This document shows, in pieces, positions 25,558 to 35,087 of a stretch of DNA of 64,000 bases. A program made the translations under genes and the position numbers. The stretch lies in assembly GCF_014212355.1 (NCBI RefSeq), contig NZ_JACKXD010000002.1, positions 558,001-622,000 on the forward strand. The letters are read 5' to 3'. The notes beneath the pieces were generated by a model that worked only from the letters and a program-made list of their open reading frames with translations, was not told the origin of the DNA and ran no database searches. Position 1 is the first letter of the stretch; the number at the start of each line of letters is the position of its first letter. The DNA is from Halobellus ruber. GTDB taxonomy: Archaea > Halobacteriota > Halobacteria > Halobacteriales > Haloferacaceae.

Positions 25558-27315
25558 GTGACCGACCCGAACCGGAACACGCTCTGGGGTCGCGTGCTGG
25601 CCGAGGAACTCGCTGCCGCCGGGGTCGACACCGTCTGTGTCTCACCCGGAAGTCGGTCGACGCCGCTGACCGTCGCGTTCCACCGCAACGACGACATCCG
25701 GGTCCTTTCGCACCTCGACGAGCGGTCGTCGGCGTACTTCGCCCTGGGACGGGCCCGCCGGACCGGCGAGGTGACGCCGCTCGTGTGTACCTCGGGGACA
25801 GCCGCCGCCAACTACCACCCCGCCGTGATCGAGGCGTCCCAATCGCGGGTGCCGCTGCTCGCCCTGACCGCCGATCGGCCGCCGGAGCTCCGGGACTCCG
25901 GCGCGAACCAGACGATCGACCAGGAGAAGCTCTACGGGGACGCCGTCCGGTGGTACCGCGACGTCGCCGAACCCGAAGCGACGCCCCGAAAGCTCCGGTC
26001 GCTGCGGACGACCGCGGCCCGCGCCGTTGCCCGCGCTACCGGCACTCCTGCCGGTCCGGTCCACCTCAACCTCCCGTTCCGGAAGCCGCTTGAGCCGACG
26101 CCTGTCGAGGGGGATGTCCCACTCGACCTCCCCGAACCCGCCGAGAGGGGACGTGACGGAGCGTTCGTCGACACGACGGCGGGCGTCCCCGACCTCGACG
26201 ACGACCGCCTCAGGGAGCTGGCGTCGTCGCTGTCGGAGCCGCGCGGGCTGATCGTCCTCGGACCCGACGACGCGCCGGGCATAGACCCCGAGGCGGTCGC
26301 GGCGTTCGCCCACGCCACCGGATTTCCAGTCCTGGCGGACCCGCTTTCGGGGGTCCGCTACGGCGGCATCGTCCGGACCACACCCGTAATCGGCGGCTAC
26401 GACGGCTATCTCGGCGATGAGATCAGAGACGCGTGGCCCGATCCCGACGTCGTCGTCCGCGCCGGCGCGTCGCCGACGTCGAAACCCCTCAGGAAGTACC
26501 TCGCCGCGGTCGAGGCCGACCAGTACGTGATCGATCCCGCCGGCGGGTGGCGGGAGGCGGCGTTCACCGCGACCGATCTGGTTGTGGCGGACCCGACGCG
26601 GCTGTTCGGCCGATTGTCGCGGCTGCTCGCCGGGCCGGGAAGCGACGACTGGCGACAGCGGTGGGTCGACGCCGAGGCAGCGCACGCCGGGGTCCTTGAG
26701 GAGTCCAACGGGTTCTGCGAGGGGCGGATTCTGGCCGACGTCGTCGACCTCGCGCCCGACCCCTCGACCCTCTTCGTCTCGAACTCGATGCCCGTCCGGG
26801 ACCTCGACCGGTTCGGCGCGCCGACGACGGCGTCGCTCACGGCGCTGGGAAACCGCGGCGCTTCGGGTATCGACGGCATCGTCTCGGCCGCGCTCGGCGC
26901 GGGGTCGGCGACGACCGACCACCTCACGCTCGTCGCCGGCGACCTGGCGTACTACCACGATATGAACGGCCTGGCGGCGATCGACCGATGCGACGTCGAG
27001 GCAACGATCGTCCTGATCAACAACGACGGCGGCGGGATCTTCCATATGCTCCCGATCGAATCGTACGATCCACCCTTCACCTCGCAGTTCGTGACGCCCC
27101 ACGGCCTGGAGTTCGAGCCGACAGGAGACCTCTACGGGCTCTCCTTTGCCCGCGTTGAGGCCGGCGACGGGGCGTTCCGCGAGGCCTACCGGGAGGCGAC
27201 GGCGTCTGAGGGCTCTCACGTCATCGAGGTCCGGACGGACGCGGAAGCCAGCCACCGCGTCCGCGACCGCCTCCGCGAGCGGGCGGCCGATCGGGTGCTC
27301 GACGCGACGACGTGA
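25558..27315 (+). CDS. menD: SEPHCHC synthase (2-succinyl-5-enolpyruvyl-6-hydroxy-3-cyclohexene-1-carboxylate synthase)
   Basis: Thiamine-diphosphate enzyme joining isochorismate and 2-oxoglutarate. The 585-residue length is normal. The N domain has CVSPGSRSTPLTVAF and the cofactor-activating Glu in LSHLDERSSAYFALG. The C domain has the ThDP/Mg motif GDLAYYHDMNG through NNDGGGIFHMLP. It starts with GTG 25558, 46 bases after menF. Substrate-contact Ser/Arg residues of the N-terminal PGSRSTP loop are present, so it should be active. Confidence 0.95.
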   Translation: MTDPNRNTLWGRVLAEELAAAGVDTVCVSPGSRSTPLTVAFHRNDDIRVLSHLDERSSAYFALGRARRTGEVTPLVCTSGTAAANYHPAVIEASQSRVPLLALTADRPPELRDSGANQTIDQEKLYGDAVRWYRDVAEPEATPRKLRSLRTTAARAVARATGTPAGPVHLNLPFRKPLEPTPVEGDVPLDLPEPAERGRDGAFVDTTAGVPDLDDDRLRELASSLSEPRGLIVLGPDDAPGIDPEAVAAFAHATGFPVLADPLSGVRYGGIVRTTPVIGGYDGYLGDEIRDAWPDPDVVVRAGASPTSKPLRKYLAAVEADQYVIDPAGGWREAAFTATDLVVADPTRLFGRLSRLLAGPGSDDWRQRWVDAEAAHAGVLEESNGFCEGRILADVVDLAPDPSTLFVSNSMPVRDLDRFGAPTTASLTALGNRGASGIDGIVSAALGAGSATTDHLTLVAGDLAYYHDMNGLAAIDRCDVEATIVLINNDGGGIFHMLPIESYDPPFTSQFVTPHGLEFEPTGDLYGLSFARVEAGDGAFREAYREATASEGSHVIEVRTDAEASHRVRDRLRERAADRVLDATT

Positions 27316-27371
27316 GGGATGGGGCGGGGCCCGAAACGAATCTTTTTGCGCCCGCCGTTCCCCCACCCCGT

Positions 27372-28289
27372 ATGGTTTCGGAGATCTTCGACGCCGACCG
27401 GTGGGAGCGGGTCGACGGCGCCGACGCGTTCGACGACATCACCTACCACCGCGCGATCGACGTCCCCGCCGTCCGGATCGCCTTCGACCGCCCCGAAAAG
27501 CGGAACGCCTTCCGGCCGGGCACGGTCGACGAACTCTACGCGGCGCTTGATCACGCCAGAAAGCAGGCGGACGTCGGCTGCGTGTTGCTCACCGGGAACG
27601 GACCCTCCGAGAAGGACGGCGGGTGGGCGTTCTGCGCCGGCGGCGACCAGTCGGTCCGCGGGGAGTCGGGCTACGAGTATCGCGACGACGACGAGGCCGA
27701 CGCATCGGACGACCCCCTGGTTCGTGAGGCGAAGGCCGGCCGGCTCCACATCCTGGAGGTCCAGCGGCTGATCCGGTTTATGCCCAAACCCGTCGTCGCG
27801 GTCGTGCCGGGCTGGGCTGTCGGCGGCGGCCACTCGCTGCACGTGATCTGCGATCTGACGCTGGCCTCGGAGGAACACGCGAAGTTCCTCCAGACCGACC
27901 CCGACGTTGCCTCCTTCGACGGCGGGTTCGGGTCGGCGTACCTCGCGAAACAGGTGGGCCAGAAGAAGGCCCGGGAGATCTTCTTCCGCGGGAAGACCTA
28001 CACCGCGGCGGAGGCCGTCGAGATGGGGATGGCAAACGAGGCGATCCCCCACGCGGAGTTGGAGCACGTCGCCTTAGAGTGGGCCGACGAGATGACGGAT
28101 AAATCACCGACCGCGATACGGATGCTGAAGTACGCGTTCAACCTGGCCGACGACGGGTTAGTCGGCCAGCAGGTGTTCTCCGGGGAGGCGACCCGGCTCG
28201 CGTATATGACCGCGGAAGCACAGGAAGGGCGGGACGCGTTCTTGGAGGGTCGCGACCCCGACTTTTCGGAGTATCCCTGGCACTACTAG
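27372..28289 (+). CDS. menB: 1,4-dihydroxy-2-naphthoyl-CoA synthase
   Basis: Crotonase-fold Dieckmann cyclase of menaquinone synthesis, 305 residues. Diagnostic stretches are FCAGGDQSVRG, VVPGWAVGGGHSLHVICDL and the MenB-specific DVASFDGGFGSAYLAKQVG, followed by FFRGKTYTA. ATG 27372 is preferred because the residues encoded upstream in frame lack similarity and the MenB start MVSEIFD fits the family. It uses o-succinylbenzoyl-CoA, but no menE gene to make that substrate is present in this cluster. Confidence 0.95.
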   Translation: MVSEIFDADRWERVDGADAFDDITYHRAIDVPAVRIAFDRPEKRNAFRPGTVDELYAALDHARKQADVGCVLLTGNGPSEKDGGWAFCAGGDQSVRGESGYEYRDDDEADASDDPLVREAKAGRLHILEVQRLIRFMPKPVVAVVPGWAVGGGHSLHVICDLTLASEEHAKFLQTDPDVASFDGGFGSAYLAKQVGQKKAREIFFRGKTYTAAEAVEMGMANEAIPHAELEHVALEWADEMTDKSPTAIRMLKYAFNLADDGLVGQQVFSGEATRLAYMTAEAQEGRDAFLEGRDPDFSEYPWHY

Positions 28290-28297
28290 CACCCACC

Positions 28298-28360
28298 TTT
28301 TTTCGTACGGAGGGTTTCCTCGCTCGCTGCGCTCGCTGCGGGAACCCTCCGTACAAAAAA
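28298..28360. repeat. long inverted repeat between menB and menA
   Basis: The arm TTTTTTCGTACGGAGGGTT (28298-28316) pairs with AACCCTCCGTACAAAAAA (28343-28360) around a CTCGCTCGCTGCGCTCGCTG loop. It starts nine bases after the menB stop and its far arm ends in a run of A on this strand (T on the other), so it could terminate transcription from either side. The remaining bases to menA (28361-28503) hold more GCTCGCTCACTGCGCTCGCT-type repeat sequence and the menA promoter region, no gene. Confidence 0.65.
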
Positions 28361-28503
28361 TCTGGATCAAAAAATCCCGCCGAACTCGCGGCCTCCCGGC
28401 CGCTCGTCGGCGGTGAACCGCTCGCTCACTGCGCTCGCTCGCGGATGCTCGACATGAGAGTGGATCCGAACTTTGACACCGACGCCATACTGAGAGGACG
28501 GCA

Positions 28504-29451
28504 ATGACCACGCAGGACATCTCCCGGCGGGAGGCGTGGGTGATCGCCGCCCGACCTCAAACCCTGCCCGCGGCCGCCTCGCCCGTGATCGTCGGCACGG
28601 GACTGGCGGTCCACGACGGCGTCTTCGCGGTTCTCCCCGCGATCGCGGCGCTCGTCGGCGCGGGACTCATCCAGGTCGGCACCAACTTCGCCAACGATTA
28701 CTACGACGCGGTACAGGGCGCGGACACGGAAGCGCGGGAGGGGTTCACCCGCGTCACCGCCGGCGGCCTCATCGCGGCGGAGAGCGTCAAACGCGCGATG
28801 GTGCTCACCTTCGCGGCAGCGATCCTCCTGGGAACATACCTCGTCTACGTCGGCGGCGTTCCGATCCTGGTGATCGGGGTGCTGTCTGTGGCCTCGGGAA
28901 TCGCCTACACCGGGGGGCCGTACCCGCTCGGATACCACGGTCTCGGCGACCTCTTCGTGTTCGTGTTCTTCGGGATCGTCGCCGTCGCGGGCACCTACTA
29001 CGCCCAAGCTGCCGCGGTGATGGCCGCTCCGTTCCCGGTCGGGATCCCCCCGGGGACGCTCCCGACCGCGGCGGTCGTCGCCGCGCTCCCGATCGCGGCG
29101 CTTTCGACCGACATCCTGGTGGTGAACAACGTCCGCGACAGGGCGGAGGACGCCACGACCGGCAAGCGGACGCTCGTGGTCCGGTTCGGGTACGGGTTCG
29201 CGCGGGCGCAGTTCGTCGCGATGCTCGTGCTCGCGTACGCCGTCCCGCTGTGGTTCCTCCTGCGGCCGGGGTACTCCGCTGCAGTCGTGCTCCCGTACCT
29301 GACGCTCCCGTACGCACTCACCATCGCGCGGACGATGCTGACCGAGACCGCAGGTGAGGTGTTGAATCCGATCTTAGAGCGGACCGGCCGACTGCTCGCG
29401 GGGTATGCGGTCCTGTTCGCCCTCGGCCTCGCGAGTACGGGGCTCGTATGA
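28504..29451 (+). CDS. menA: 1,4-dihydroxy-2-naphthoate polyprenyltransferase
   Basis: UbiA-family membrane prenyltransferase attaching the isoprenoid chain to dihydroxynaphthoate. It is 315 residues with about eight or nine hydrophobic segments. The first Asp-rich motif is NFANDYYDAVQGAD, and the second conserved loop is NNVRDRAEDATTGKRTLVVRFG, both typical of MenA. The N-terminal SRREAWVIAARPQTLPAAASPV also fits. It overlaps menC by four bases (ATGA), so the two are coupled; the inverted repeat upstream may separate them from menB. Confidence 0.94.
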   Translation: MTTQDISRREAWVIAARPQTLPAAASPVIVGTGLAVHDGVFAVLPAIAALVGAGLIQVGTNFANDYYDAVQGADTEAREGFTRVTAGGLIAAESVKRAMVLTFAAAILLGTYLVYVGGVPILVIGVLSVASGIAYTGGPYPLGYHGLGDLFVFVFFGIVAVAGTYYAQAAAVMAAPFPVGIPPGTLPTAAVVAALPIAALSTDILVVNNVRDRAEDATTGKRTLVVRFGYGFARAQFVAMLVLAYAVPLWFLLRPGYSAAVVLPYLTLPYALTIARTMLTETAGEVLNPILERTGRLLAGYAVLFALGLASTGLV

Positions 29452-30521
29452 TCCGATACGACCCCTTCTCGCTGCGGTTGTCGTCGCCGCTCGGGACGGC
29501 TGCCGGCCGGATCACGGACCGGAAGGGGTTCGTGGTCCGGGTCGAGGCCGACGGCCACCGGGGGGTCGGCGAGGCGGCACCGCTGCCCGGGTGGACCGAG
29601 TCGTACGACGACTGCGAGGCGGCCCTCGCGGATGCGGCCGCACCGAACGGGGATGACGCCCCCGCACCCGACGATCCGGCCGCCGGAGTCGACGTCGCGA
29701 CGCCCGCAGCGCGGCACGGGGTCGAACTCGCACGAGCCGATGCACTCGCCCGCGCGGCCGACGAGTCGCTCGCGGCGTGGCTCGCCGACGGGTCACCCGC
29801 GGGGTCGGTTCCGGTCAACGCGACTGTCGGCGACGCCTCCATCGAGGCCAGCGCGGCGGCGACCCGCGAGGCCGTCGACGCGGGGTACGAGGCGGTGAAA
29901 GTGAAGATCGGCGCGCGGAAGGTCGGCGAGGACGAGGAACGGCTGCGTGCCGTGCGGGAGGCTGCGGGCGACGGCGTCGAACTCCGCGCCGACGCCAACG
30001 GGGGGTTGGACGCTTCCGCGGCCGAGCGACTCGTCGGCGTGGCTGCCGACCTGGATTTCGCGTACGTCGAACAGCCGCGGCCGGCGTCGGATCTCGCCGG
30101 CAACGCCGCGTTGCGTGACCGGGGAATCGACATCGCCCTCGACGAGTCGATTGCGGCCGTCGGCATCGACGCGGTGCTCGAACGCGACGCGGCCGACGTT
30201 GTCGTCTGCAAGCCGATGGCCCTCGGTGGGCCCGTCCGGACTCGCGACCTCGCCCGCCGTGCCGCGGCCGACGGGGTCGAAGGCGTCGTGACGACGACGA
30301 TCGACGGGGCCGTCGCCCGGACCGGTGCGTTGCACGTCGCGGCCGCGCTGCCGGACGTCCCCGCCTGCGGGCTTGCCACCGGAGAGCGACTCGAATCGGA
30401 TCTCGCGGCCGACCCGGCGCCGGTCGAGGACGGCCGGATGGTCGTTCCGTCGGGGCCCGGACTCGCCGGGGCGGCGTTCGACCCGTTGCGGCGGGAGGGG
30501 GGGCTACCCGACAGCGAGTAA
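29448..30521 (+). CDS. menC: o-succinylbenzoate synthase
   Basis: Enolase-superfamily enzyme dehydrating SHCHC to o-succinylbenzoate. The 357-residue protein shows the catalytic KxK pair in AVKVKIGAR, metal ligands in ADANGG, EQPRP and the LDESIAA motif, and the second catalytic Lys in VVCKPMALGG. The ATG overlaps the menA stop. The order menA-menC at the end of the cluster and absence of menE immediately after are notable. The protein is in the muconate-cycloisomerase-like subgroup, but context decides for MenC. Confidence 0.92.
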   Translation: MIRYDPFSLRLSSPLGTAAGRITDRKGFVVRVEADGHRGVGEAAPLPGWTESYDDCEAALADAAAPNGDDAPAPDDPAAGVDVATPAARHGVELARADALARAADESLAAWLADGSPAGSVPVNATVGDASIEASAAATREAVDAGYEAVKVKIGARKVGEDEERLRAVREAAGDGVELRADANGGLDASAAERLVGVAADLDFAYVEQPRPASDLAGNAALRDRGIDIALDESIAAVGIDAVLERDAADVVVCKPMALGGPVRTRDLARRAAADGVEGVVTTTIDGAVARTGALHVAAALPDVPACGLATGERLESDLAADPAPVEDGRMVVPSGPGLAGAAFDPLRREGGLPDSE

Positions 30522-30537
30522 GGGGTTGCCCAGGGAG

Positions 30538-30544
30538 TATATTA
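30538..30544 (+). promoter_or_regulatory. TATA box of the small membrane protein gene
   Basis: TATATTA centred at 30541 lies 26 bases before ATG 30567, exactly the leaderless spacing. It supports the reality of the very short gene that follows. Confidence 0.6.
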
Positions 30545-30566
30545 CGGCTGCCGCCGAACCGGCCGT

Positions 30567-30680
30567 ATGGCCGACCCTTCGCCGAAGCAGCGCCGGCTCC
30601 TCACGGGACTGTTCGCCTTCGCCGCGGTCGTGTTCGTCGGCGGAATCGTCGTGGTTGCGTGGCTCGCCGGCGTCATCTGA
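30567..30680 (+). CDS. 37-residue single-helix membrane microprotein
   Basis: The frame encodes a short basic head (MADPSPKQRRLL) followed by one hydrophobic helix of about 25 residues (FAFAAVVFVGGIVVVAWLAG). No family recognised. The TATA box 26 bases upstream of ATG and the head-plus-helix organisation argue for a real gene. It sits 45 bases after menC on the same strand. The pattern predicts an integral membrane protein with the basic head in the cytoplasm; a role as a small subunit or regulator is possible but not shown. Confidence 0.65.
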   Translation: MADPSPKQRRLLTGLFAFAAVVFVGGIVVVAWLAGVI

Positions 30681-30697
30681 CCGCCGACGGGATCCCG

Positions 30698-31549
30698 CTA
30701 CGACCCGTCGTCGCCGTCCGGCCGGTGGGTCACGCCGCCCCGGGCGTCGGCGTCCTTCCGCCGGATCGCCGCGGCCGCGTTCGACGCGTCGTACCCGAAG
30801 TAGACGTTCTCGGCGTACGTTTCGGCCACTTCCGTCGCGTGGACCAGGTCGTCTAAGTCGACATCGACGGCGTAGAGTTCGATCGCAAACGGCGTGTCGG
30901 TCGGCGCAAGCAGGCTCTCGAACCCCTTCGCGATCGTTTCGAGCCAGTAGGTCGTCGCGTAGTGGCTGTCGTAGAGAGGGACGACGAACTCGTCGATGTG
31001 GTCGGCTACTGCCGCCACGTCGATACCGGACCGCCGGTAGAGATGCTCCGGGTACGGATCCGGGTACAGGGTGAGATACGTCGTGCCCGGAACACGCCCG
31101 GCGGCGTCGACGACGAAGTCGGTGATCTCGGCGGCCCGCCACGCGACCCGGTCGTCGTGATCGCCCTCGTCGAACCGACGGTCGCACCTGTCGCACCGAC
31201 AGTACCCCTCGCGCGGGAACCCGACGTCGTCGAGCCTGACGTCGGCGTTTGCGGTCGCACAGTCCTCGATGATCTCGAAGAGTCCCGCGCGGTACTCCCG
31301 GTGTGTCGGGCAGACGTACGACCAATCGAAGTACTGCTGTTCGCGGGTCGCGGGCGTTCCGTCGTCGTCGATCGGAACCAGATCCGGGTCGGCGTCCGCG
31401 GCCGCGGTGTCGCCGAAACACGAGATCATGTTCGTCGCGTTCGGGAGGGGTTCGGCGGCCCGGCCGGTCACGTCCTTGACCTCGTAGAACCCCACTCCGA
31501 ACTCCGACCACTCGACCTCCTCGGCGTTCCGGGTGACGAGGCCGTACAT
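30698..31549 (-). CDS. conserved-looking protein of unknown function, possibly a TIM-barrel glycosidase-like fold
   Basis: A 283-residue soluble protein I cannot place with certainty. The middle part reads VRLDDVGFPREGYCRCDRC: an Asp-Asp at a strand end followed by CxCxxC, a pattern seen in some glycoside-hydrolase-like TIM barrels with a Cys-rich loop. Alternating strand/helix sequence such as GTTYLTLYPDPYPE and EFVVPLYDSHYATTYWLETIAKGF also suits a beta/alpha barrel. A further CPTH occurs near residue 80. No signal peptide or membrane segment. It stands alone between two unrelated small genes. Function should be treated as unknown. Confidence 0.7.
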   Translation of the reverse strand: MYGLVTRNAEEVEWSEFGVGFYEVKDVTGRAAEPLPNATNMISCFGDTAAADADPDLVPIDDDGTPATREQQYFDWSYVCPTHREYRAGLFEIIEDCATANADVRLDDVGFPREGYCRCDRCDRRFDEGDHDDRVAWRAAEITDFVVDAAGRVPGTTYLTLYPDPYPEHLYRRSGIDVAAVADHIDEFVVPLYDSHYATTYWLETIAKGFESLLAPTDTPFAIELYAVDVDLDDLVHATEVAETYAENVYFGYDASNAAAAIRRKDADARGGVTHRPDGDDGS

Positions 31550-31718
31550 ACCTCACGTTCGCCGGCGACTCGTATCAGTCCGTCGGACGGCCTCACGGGA
31601 ATCGGCCGGCTACGACGACAGTACGGGCCCTGCCGTCCGACACCCGTCGCTCGCGGTCGTCACGGAATCGCAGAAGCGGGGTTTTCGCGCGATGCTCGAA
31701 CCGAGGAGGCCGGCGTCG

Positions 31719-31832
31719 TTACTCGTCGCCGCCGTCGACGTCGACCTCGATGGGGTCCTCGTCGCCGGAGACGAGGAAGTAGATTACCGCCACGAGCGCC
31801 AGTGCCAGGATGAACTTCGCCTTACTGGACAT
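31719..31832 (-). CDS. 37-residue single-helix membrane microprotein with acidic tail
   Basis: The frame encodes MSSKAKFILALALVAVIYFL, one hydrophobic helix, then an acidic tail VSGDEDPIEVDVDGGDE. It ends with TAA at 31719-31721. It follows pyrI by 91 bases on the same strand, so it may be the last gene of the pyrB-pyrI transcript. The acidic tail and basic N-terminus suggest insertion with the tail outside. No known family; a real gene is likely from amino-acid composition and the haloarchaeal-type acidic tail. Confidence 0.65.
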   Translation of the reverse strand: MSSKAKFILALALVAVIYFLVSGDEDPIEVDVDGGDE

Positions 31833-31923
31833 ACCCGTGGATACTCGTTCTCGGTACAAAACCGTTGTCCTCCGGTCCCGGGTCCGGCTCCAGTCGGGCG
31901 ATCGGCACCTCGCGGCAGTCGCG

Positions 31924-32394
31924 TCAGGTCACCGTGAGGTGCGAGGTGATCTCGGACTCCCTGACGATCTCGTCGCAGTAGTGACACCGGAGTCCCTCCT
32001 CGAGGACGGCAAACCGGGTTCGGATCGGCTCGTCGCCGGTCGTGATGCAGTTCCGGTTCGGACACGAAAGCACTCCCTCGACCGACTCGGGCCGCTCGAT
32101 CCGCTGTTTTTCGATGACCTCGTAGTCGCGGATGATGTTGATCGTCGCCTCCGGGGAGATCACCGCCAGCACGTCGACCTCGGATTGGCTCAGTTCCCGA
32201 TCCTCGACCTTGACGATGTCCTTCGTCGCGAGGGTGTCGGAGGGGACGTTCATCCCGACCGAGACTGTCTCGCCGCCGGACCCGTCGATCCCGAGCAGCG
32301 CGAGCACGTTCAGCGCCTGCCCCGCAGTCAGGTGGTCGATCACGGTCCCGTTCCGGATCTTCGAGACGCGGAGTTCGCGGTCGGTGTCGGTCAT
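31924..32394 (-). CDS. pyrI: aspartate carbamoyltransferase regulatory subunit
   Basis: Binds CTP/ATP and a structural zinc and regulates PyrB. The 156-residue length fits. The start [16 protein letters not shown] is the nucleotide-binding domain, and the zinc domain carries CPNRNC and CHYC. It overlaps pyrB by four bases (ATGA), showing a pyrB-pyrI operon with translational coupling, as in many archaea. Feedback control of pyrimidine synthesis follows from the family. Confidence 0.96.
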   Translation of the reverse strand: MTDTDRELRVSKIRNGTVIDHLTAGQALNVLALLGIDGSGGETVSVGMNVPSDTLATKDIVKVEDRELSQSEVDVLAVISPEATINIIRDYEVIEKQRIERPESVEGVLSCPNRNCITTGDEPIRTRFAVLEEGLRCHYCDEIVRESEITSHLTVT

Positions 32395-33317
32395 CGATCC
32401 CCCTCCGTGTCGGTCTCCAGCAGGGAATCCAGAAGCGCCATCCTGATCGGCACCCCATTGTGTGCCTGCTCGAAGTACTTCGCGTGGCGGGTGTCGTCGA
32501 CCTCCGGCGCGATCTCGTCGACCCGCGGCAACGGGTGCAGCACCGTCAGCGAGTCCTTGGCGACATCGAGGTCCTCGGCGTCGATCCGGTACTCGCCGGC
32601 CACCTTGCGGTACTCGTTTTCGTCGGGGAACCGCTCGCGCTGGATCCGGGTAACGTAGAGGATGTCCAGGTCGGCCAGCACCCCGTCGAGGTCGGTGTGT
32701 TCCCGCACCTGTGCTCCGGACCCGTGGAGGTCATAGCGGACGCTCCGCGGGAGTCGGAGGCTCTCGGGGCTGACGAACTCCTGGCGCACGTCGAAGTTCG
32801 TCAGCGCCGACGCCAACGAGTGGACCGTCCGGCCGTACTTGAGATCCCCCATAATCCCCACAGTGATGTCGTCCAGCCCGGCGTTCTCGCGGATCGTATA
32901 GAGATCCAACAGCGTCTGTGTGGGGTGCTGTCCGGCCCCGTCACCGGCGTTCACGAGCGGAACGTCGACGAACTCCGCGGCCATCGCGGCCGCCCCTTCC
33001 GAGGGGTGTCGTAGCACGAGGGCGTCGGCATACCCTTCGAGTACCCGCATCGTGTCGGCCAGGGTCTCCCCCTTCTTGACCGACGACGACTCGACGGCGC
33101 CCATATCGGTGGTCCGCCCGCCGAGGCGTTTCATCGCGGTGTCGAAGCTCATCCGCGTGCGGGTGCTGGGCTCGAAGAAGCAGAGCCCGAGGATCGACCC
33201 CGAGTGTCGACCGTGCCACGCCGCGGGATCGGCGTCGATCTCCGCCGCGCGGTCGAGCACCGCCTCGATGTCCGCCCGCGAGAGCTGGGTCGCGGAGATG
33301 AGGTGGTCCTGGCGCAT
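32391..33317 (-). CDS. pyrB: aspartate carbamoyltransferase catalytic subunit
   Basis: Condenses carbamoyl phosphate and aspartate in pyrimidine synthesis. The 308-residue protein has the carbamoyl-phosphate motif [11 protein letters not shown], the conserved [14 protein letters not shown] and HPLPRVDEI near the C-terminus. ATG 33317 gives the usual short N-terminus MRQDHLIS; five in-frame codons upstream do not add conserved sequence. First gene of the pair with pyrI. Confidence 0.97.
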   Translation of the reverse strand: MRQDHLISATQLSRADIEAVLDRAAEIDADPAAWHGRHSGSILGLCFFEPSTRTRMSFDTAMKRLGGRTTDMGAVESSSVKKGETLADTMRVLEGYADALVLRHPSEGAAAMAAEFVDVPLVNAGDGAGQHPTQTLLDLYTIRENAGLDDITVGIMGDLKYGRTVHSLASALTNFDVRQEFVSPESLRLPRSVRYDLHGSGAQVREHTDLDGVLADLDILYVTRIQRERFPDENEYRKVAGEYRIDAEDLDVAKDSLTVLHPLPRVDEIAPEVDDTRHAKYFEQAHNGVPIRMALLDSLLETDTEGDR

Positions 33318-33402
33318 CGTCTGTCCACCCACGCGGCACGGACTTGAATCGCTCGGGTCCCATCGGCGGGCCGCCTCGCCGCTGCGGACTTCGAGTTCCC
33401 GT

Positions 33403-34653
33403 CTACGGCCAGGTTCCGCTGTCGGTGTAGGCGTCGACGACCCGCCGGATCGCCACCACGTACGCCGCGATCCGGAGGCTCGGGAGGTCCTGGGACTCGA
33501 ATGCGGAAACGAGGTCGTCGAAGGCCCCGGTGATGGCCCGTTCGAGTTCGTCGTTCACGCGCTCCTCGGTCCACGAGAACCGCTGTCGGTTCTGGACCCA
33601 CTCGAAGTACGAGACCGTGACGCCGCCGGCGTTTGCCAGGATGTCCGGCACGATGAGGACGTCGCGGTCGCCGAGGACGTCGTCGGCGCCGGGCGTCAGC
33701 GGTCCGTTCGCGGTCTCGACGATGACGTCGGCCGCGACGTCCCGCGCGATCTCGGCGTCGACCGCGTTCTCCAGTGCCGCCGGGACGAGGAGGTCGACGT
33801 CGAGGGTGAGCAGTTCCTCGTTCGTGAGTTCCGACGACGATCCGAACCCGGTCACCGACCCGGTCTCGGTCTTGAACTCCTTGACGGCGGTCGGATCGAG
33901 GCCGTCCGGATCGTAGATCGCCCCCGAGGAGTCGGAGACTGCGACGACCCTCGCGCCCTGCTCTGCGAGCAACGTGGCCGCGACCGACCCCGCGTTGCCG
34001 TAGCCCTGCACTGCCACTGTCGTCCCGTCAAGGTCGTCGCCCAGGTAGTCGAACGCCTCCCGGGCGGCCAGCATCGTCGAGCGTCCCGTGGCTTCGACTC
34101 GCCCCTCGCTGCCGCCCGCGGAGACGGCCTTCCCGGTGATGACGCCCGGCGCGACCGTGTCCTCCAGCGTCTCGTAGGTGTCTTTGAACCAGTTCATCTC
34201 CCGCTGGCCGGTGTTGACGTCCGGCGCCGGGACGTCACGATCCGGGCCGACGATGGGCCTGAGTTCCGTCGCGAACGACCGGGTGAGCCGCTCGACCTCG
34301 GACATCGAGAGCTCGCGGGGATCGACGACGATTCCCCCCTTCCCGCCGCCGTACGGGATGTCGACGACTGCACACTTGTAGGTCATCCACCCCGACAGCG
34401 CTTTGACTTCGTCCCGCGAGACGCCCGGGTGGTATCTGATCCCACCTTTGTAGGGCCCGCGGTCGCCGTTGAACTGCGAGCGGAACGCACGAAACCGCTC
34501 CAGCGACCCGTCGTCCATCTCTACGGTGAGGTTCGACTCCAGCACCCGCTCGGGGTGTTTCAACCGTTCGATCACGCCGTCGTTGACGTCGAGATACGCC
34601 GCGGCGTCGTCGATCTGCTCCTGCAGGCTCTCGAACGGGTTGACCTCGGACAT
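33403..34653 (-). CDS. gdhA: glutamate dehydrogenase
   Basis: Interconverts glutamate and 2-oxoglutarate plus ammonia. The 416-residue size fits the hexameric archaeal type. The active-site region is [17 protein letters not shown] with catalytic Lys, then [19 protein letters not shown], and the Rossmann motif [14 protein letters not shown] 34653 is chosen because TTTATA on the minus strand (34672-34677) lies about 22 bases ahead and the upstream in-frame residues show no similarity. Whether it uses NAD or NADP cannot be read reliably. Confidence 0.95.
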   Translation of the reverse strand: MSEVNPFESLQEQIDDAAAYLDVNDGVIERLKHPERVLESNLTVEMDDGSLERFRAFRSQFNGDRGPYKGGIRYHPGVSRDEVKALSGWMTYKCAVVDIPYGGGKGGIVVDPRELSMSEVERLTRSFATELRPIVGPDRDVPAPDVNTGQREMNWFKDTYETLEDTVAPGVITGKAVSAGGSEGRVEATGRSTMLAAREAFDYLGDDLDGTTVAVQGYGNAGSVAATLLAEQGARVVAVSDSSGAIYDPDGLDPTAVKEFKTETGSVTGFGSSSELTNEELLTLDVDLLVPAALENAVDAEIARDVAADVIVETANGPLTPGADDVLGDRDVLIVPDILANAGGVTVSYFEWVQNRQRFSWTEERVNDELERAITGAFDDLVSAFESQDLPSLRIAAYVVAIRRVVDAYTDSGTWP

Positions 34654-34916
34654 ACGCTTACCTCTTGCAAGTATAAACGTTATAATACTGATGGCGAACC
34701 CGACGTTTCGGGATCGCCCGGCGGCGAACGGGTTCTTTCCGCCTGATAGCATATAAACAGATATATAGTTTACAGTTCGAAGCAGACATTCGATCGAAAA
34801 GCGCAGGGAAACGATCGTATAGCATTCTGAAGTTCAGCACAATAATAAACTTACAGTTGGTTTACCTCGGGGCCCATTTTCACACTGAAAACACGTGCTT
34901 CCCCTCGACGAATCGG

Positions 34917-35087
34917 GCGTATGAAGCCGAGGGCGACCCCCCGATCCGGACGCCGGGGAAGACTCTCCGGCTGATCGAGACGCTCGACACCGACGAGGGG
35001 TTTCGGCCCACGGAACCGGCTGATCGCGTCGAGACGAGCAGAAGCGACGTCCACAACCACCCCATACTGTTGGCTATACCTACGTGA
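34917..35087 (+). pseudogene. remnant of an IclR-family regulator (helix-turn-helix part only)
   Basis: The frame reads RTPGKTLRLIETL, a short gap, FRPTEPADRVETSRSDVHNH. This matches the N-terminal winged helix of IclR proteins, which typically read as TLRIIETLxxxDGxxxTELADxLGxSKSTVHNHL. The conserved Leu after TE is Pro, and the frame stops within twenty bases of the recognition helix, so wing and effector domain are gone. It directly abuts the amidohydrolase remnant. The upstream 260 bases to gdhA are AT-rich promoter sequence without a gene. Confidence 0.7.

Noticed and set aside
28290..28503. Possible riboswitch or attenuator ahead of menA
   Set aside because: The structure is a simple inverted repeat of the dispersed CTCGCTGCGCTCGC type seen elsewhere; no known aptamer pattern was recognised.
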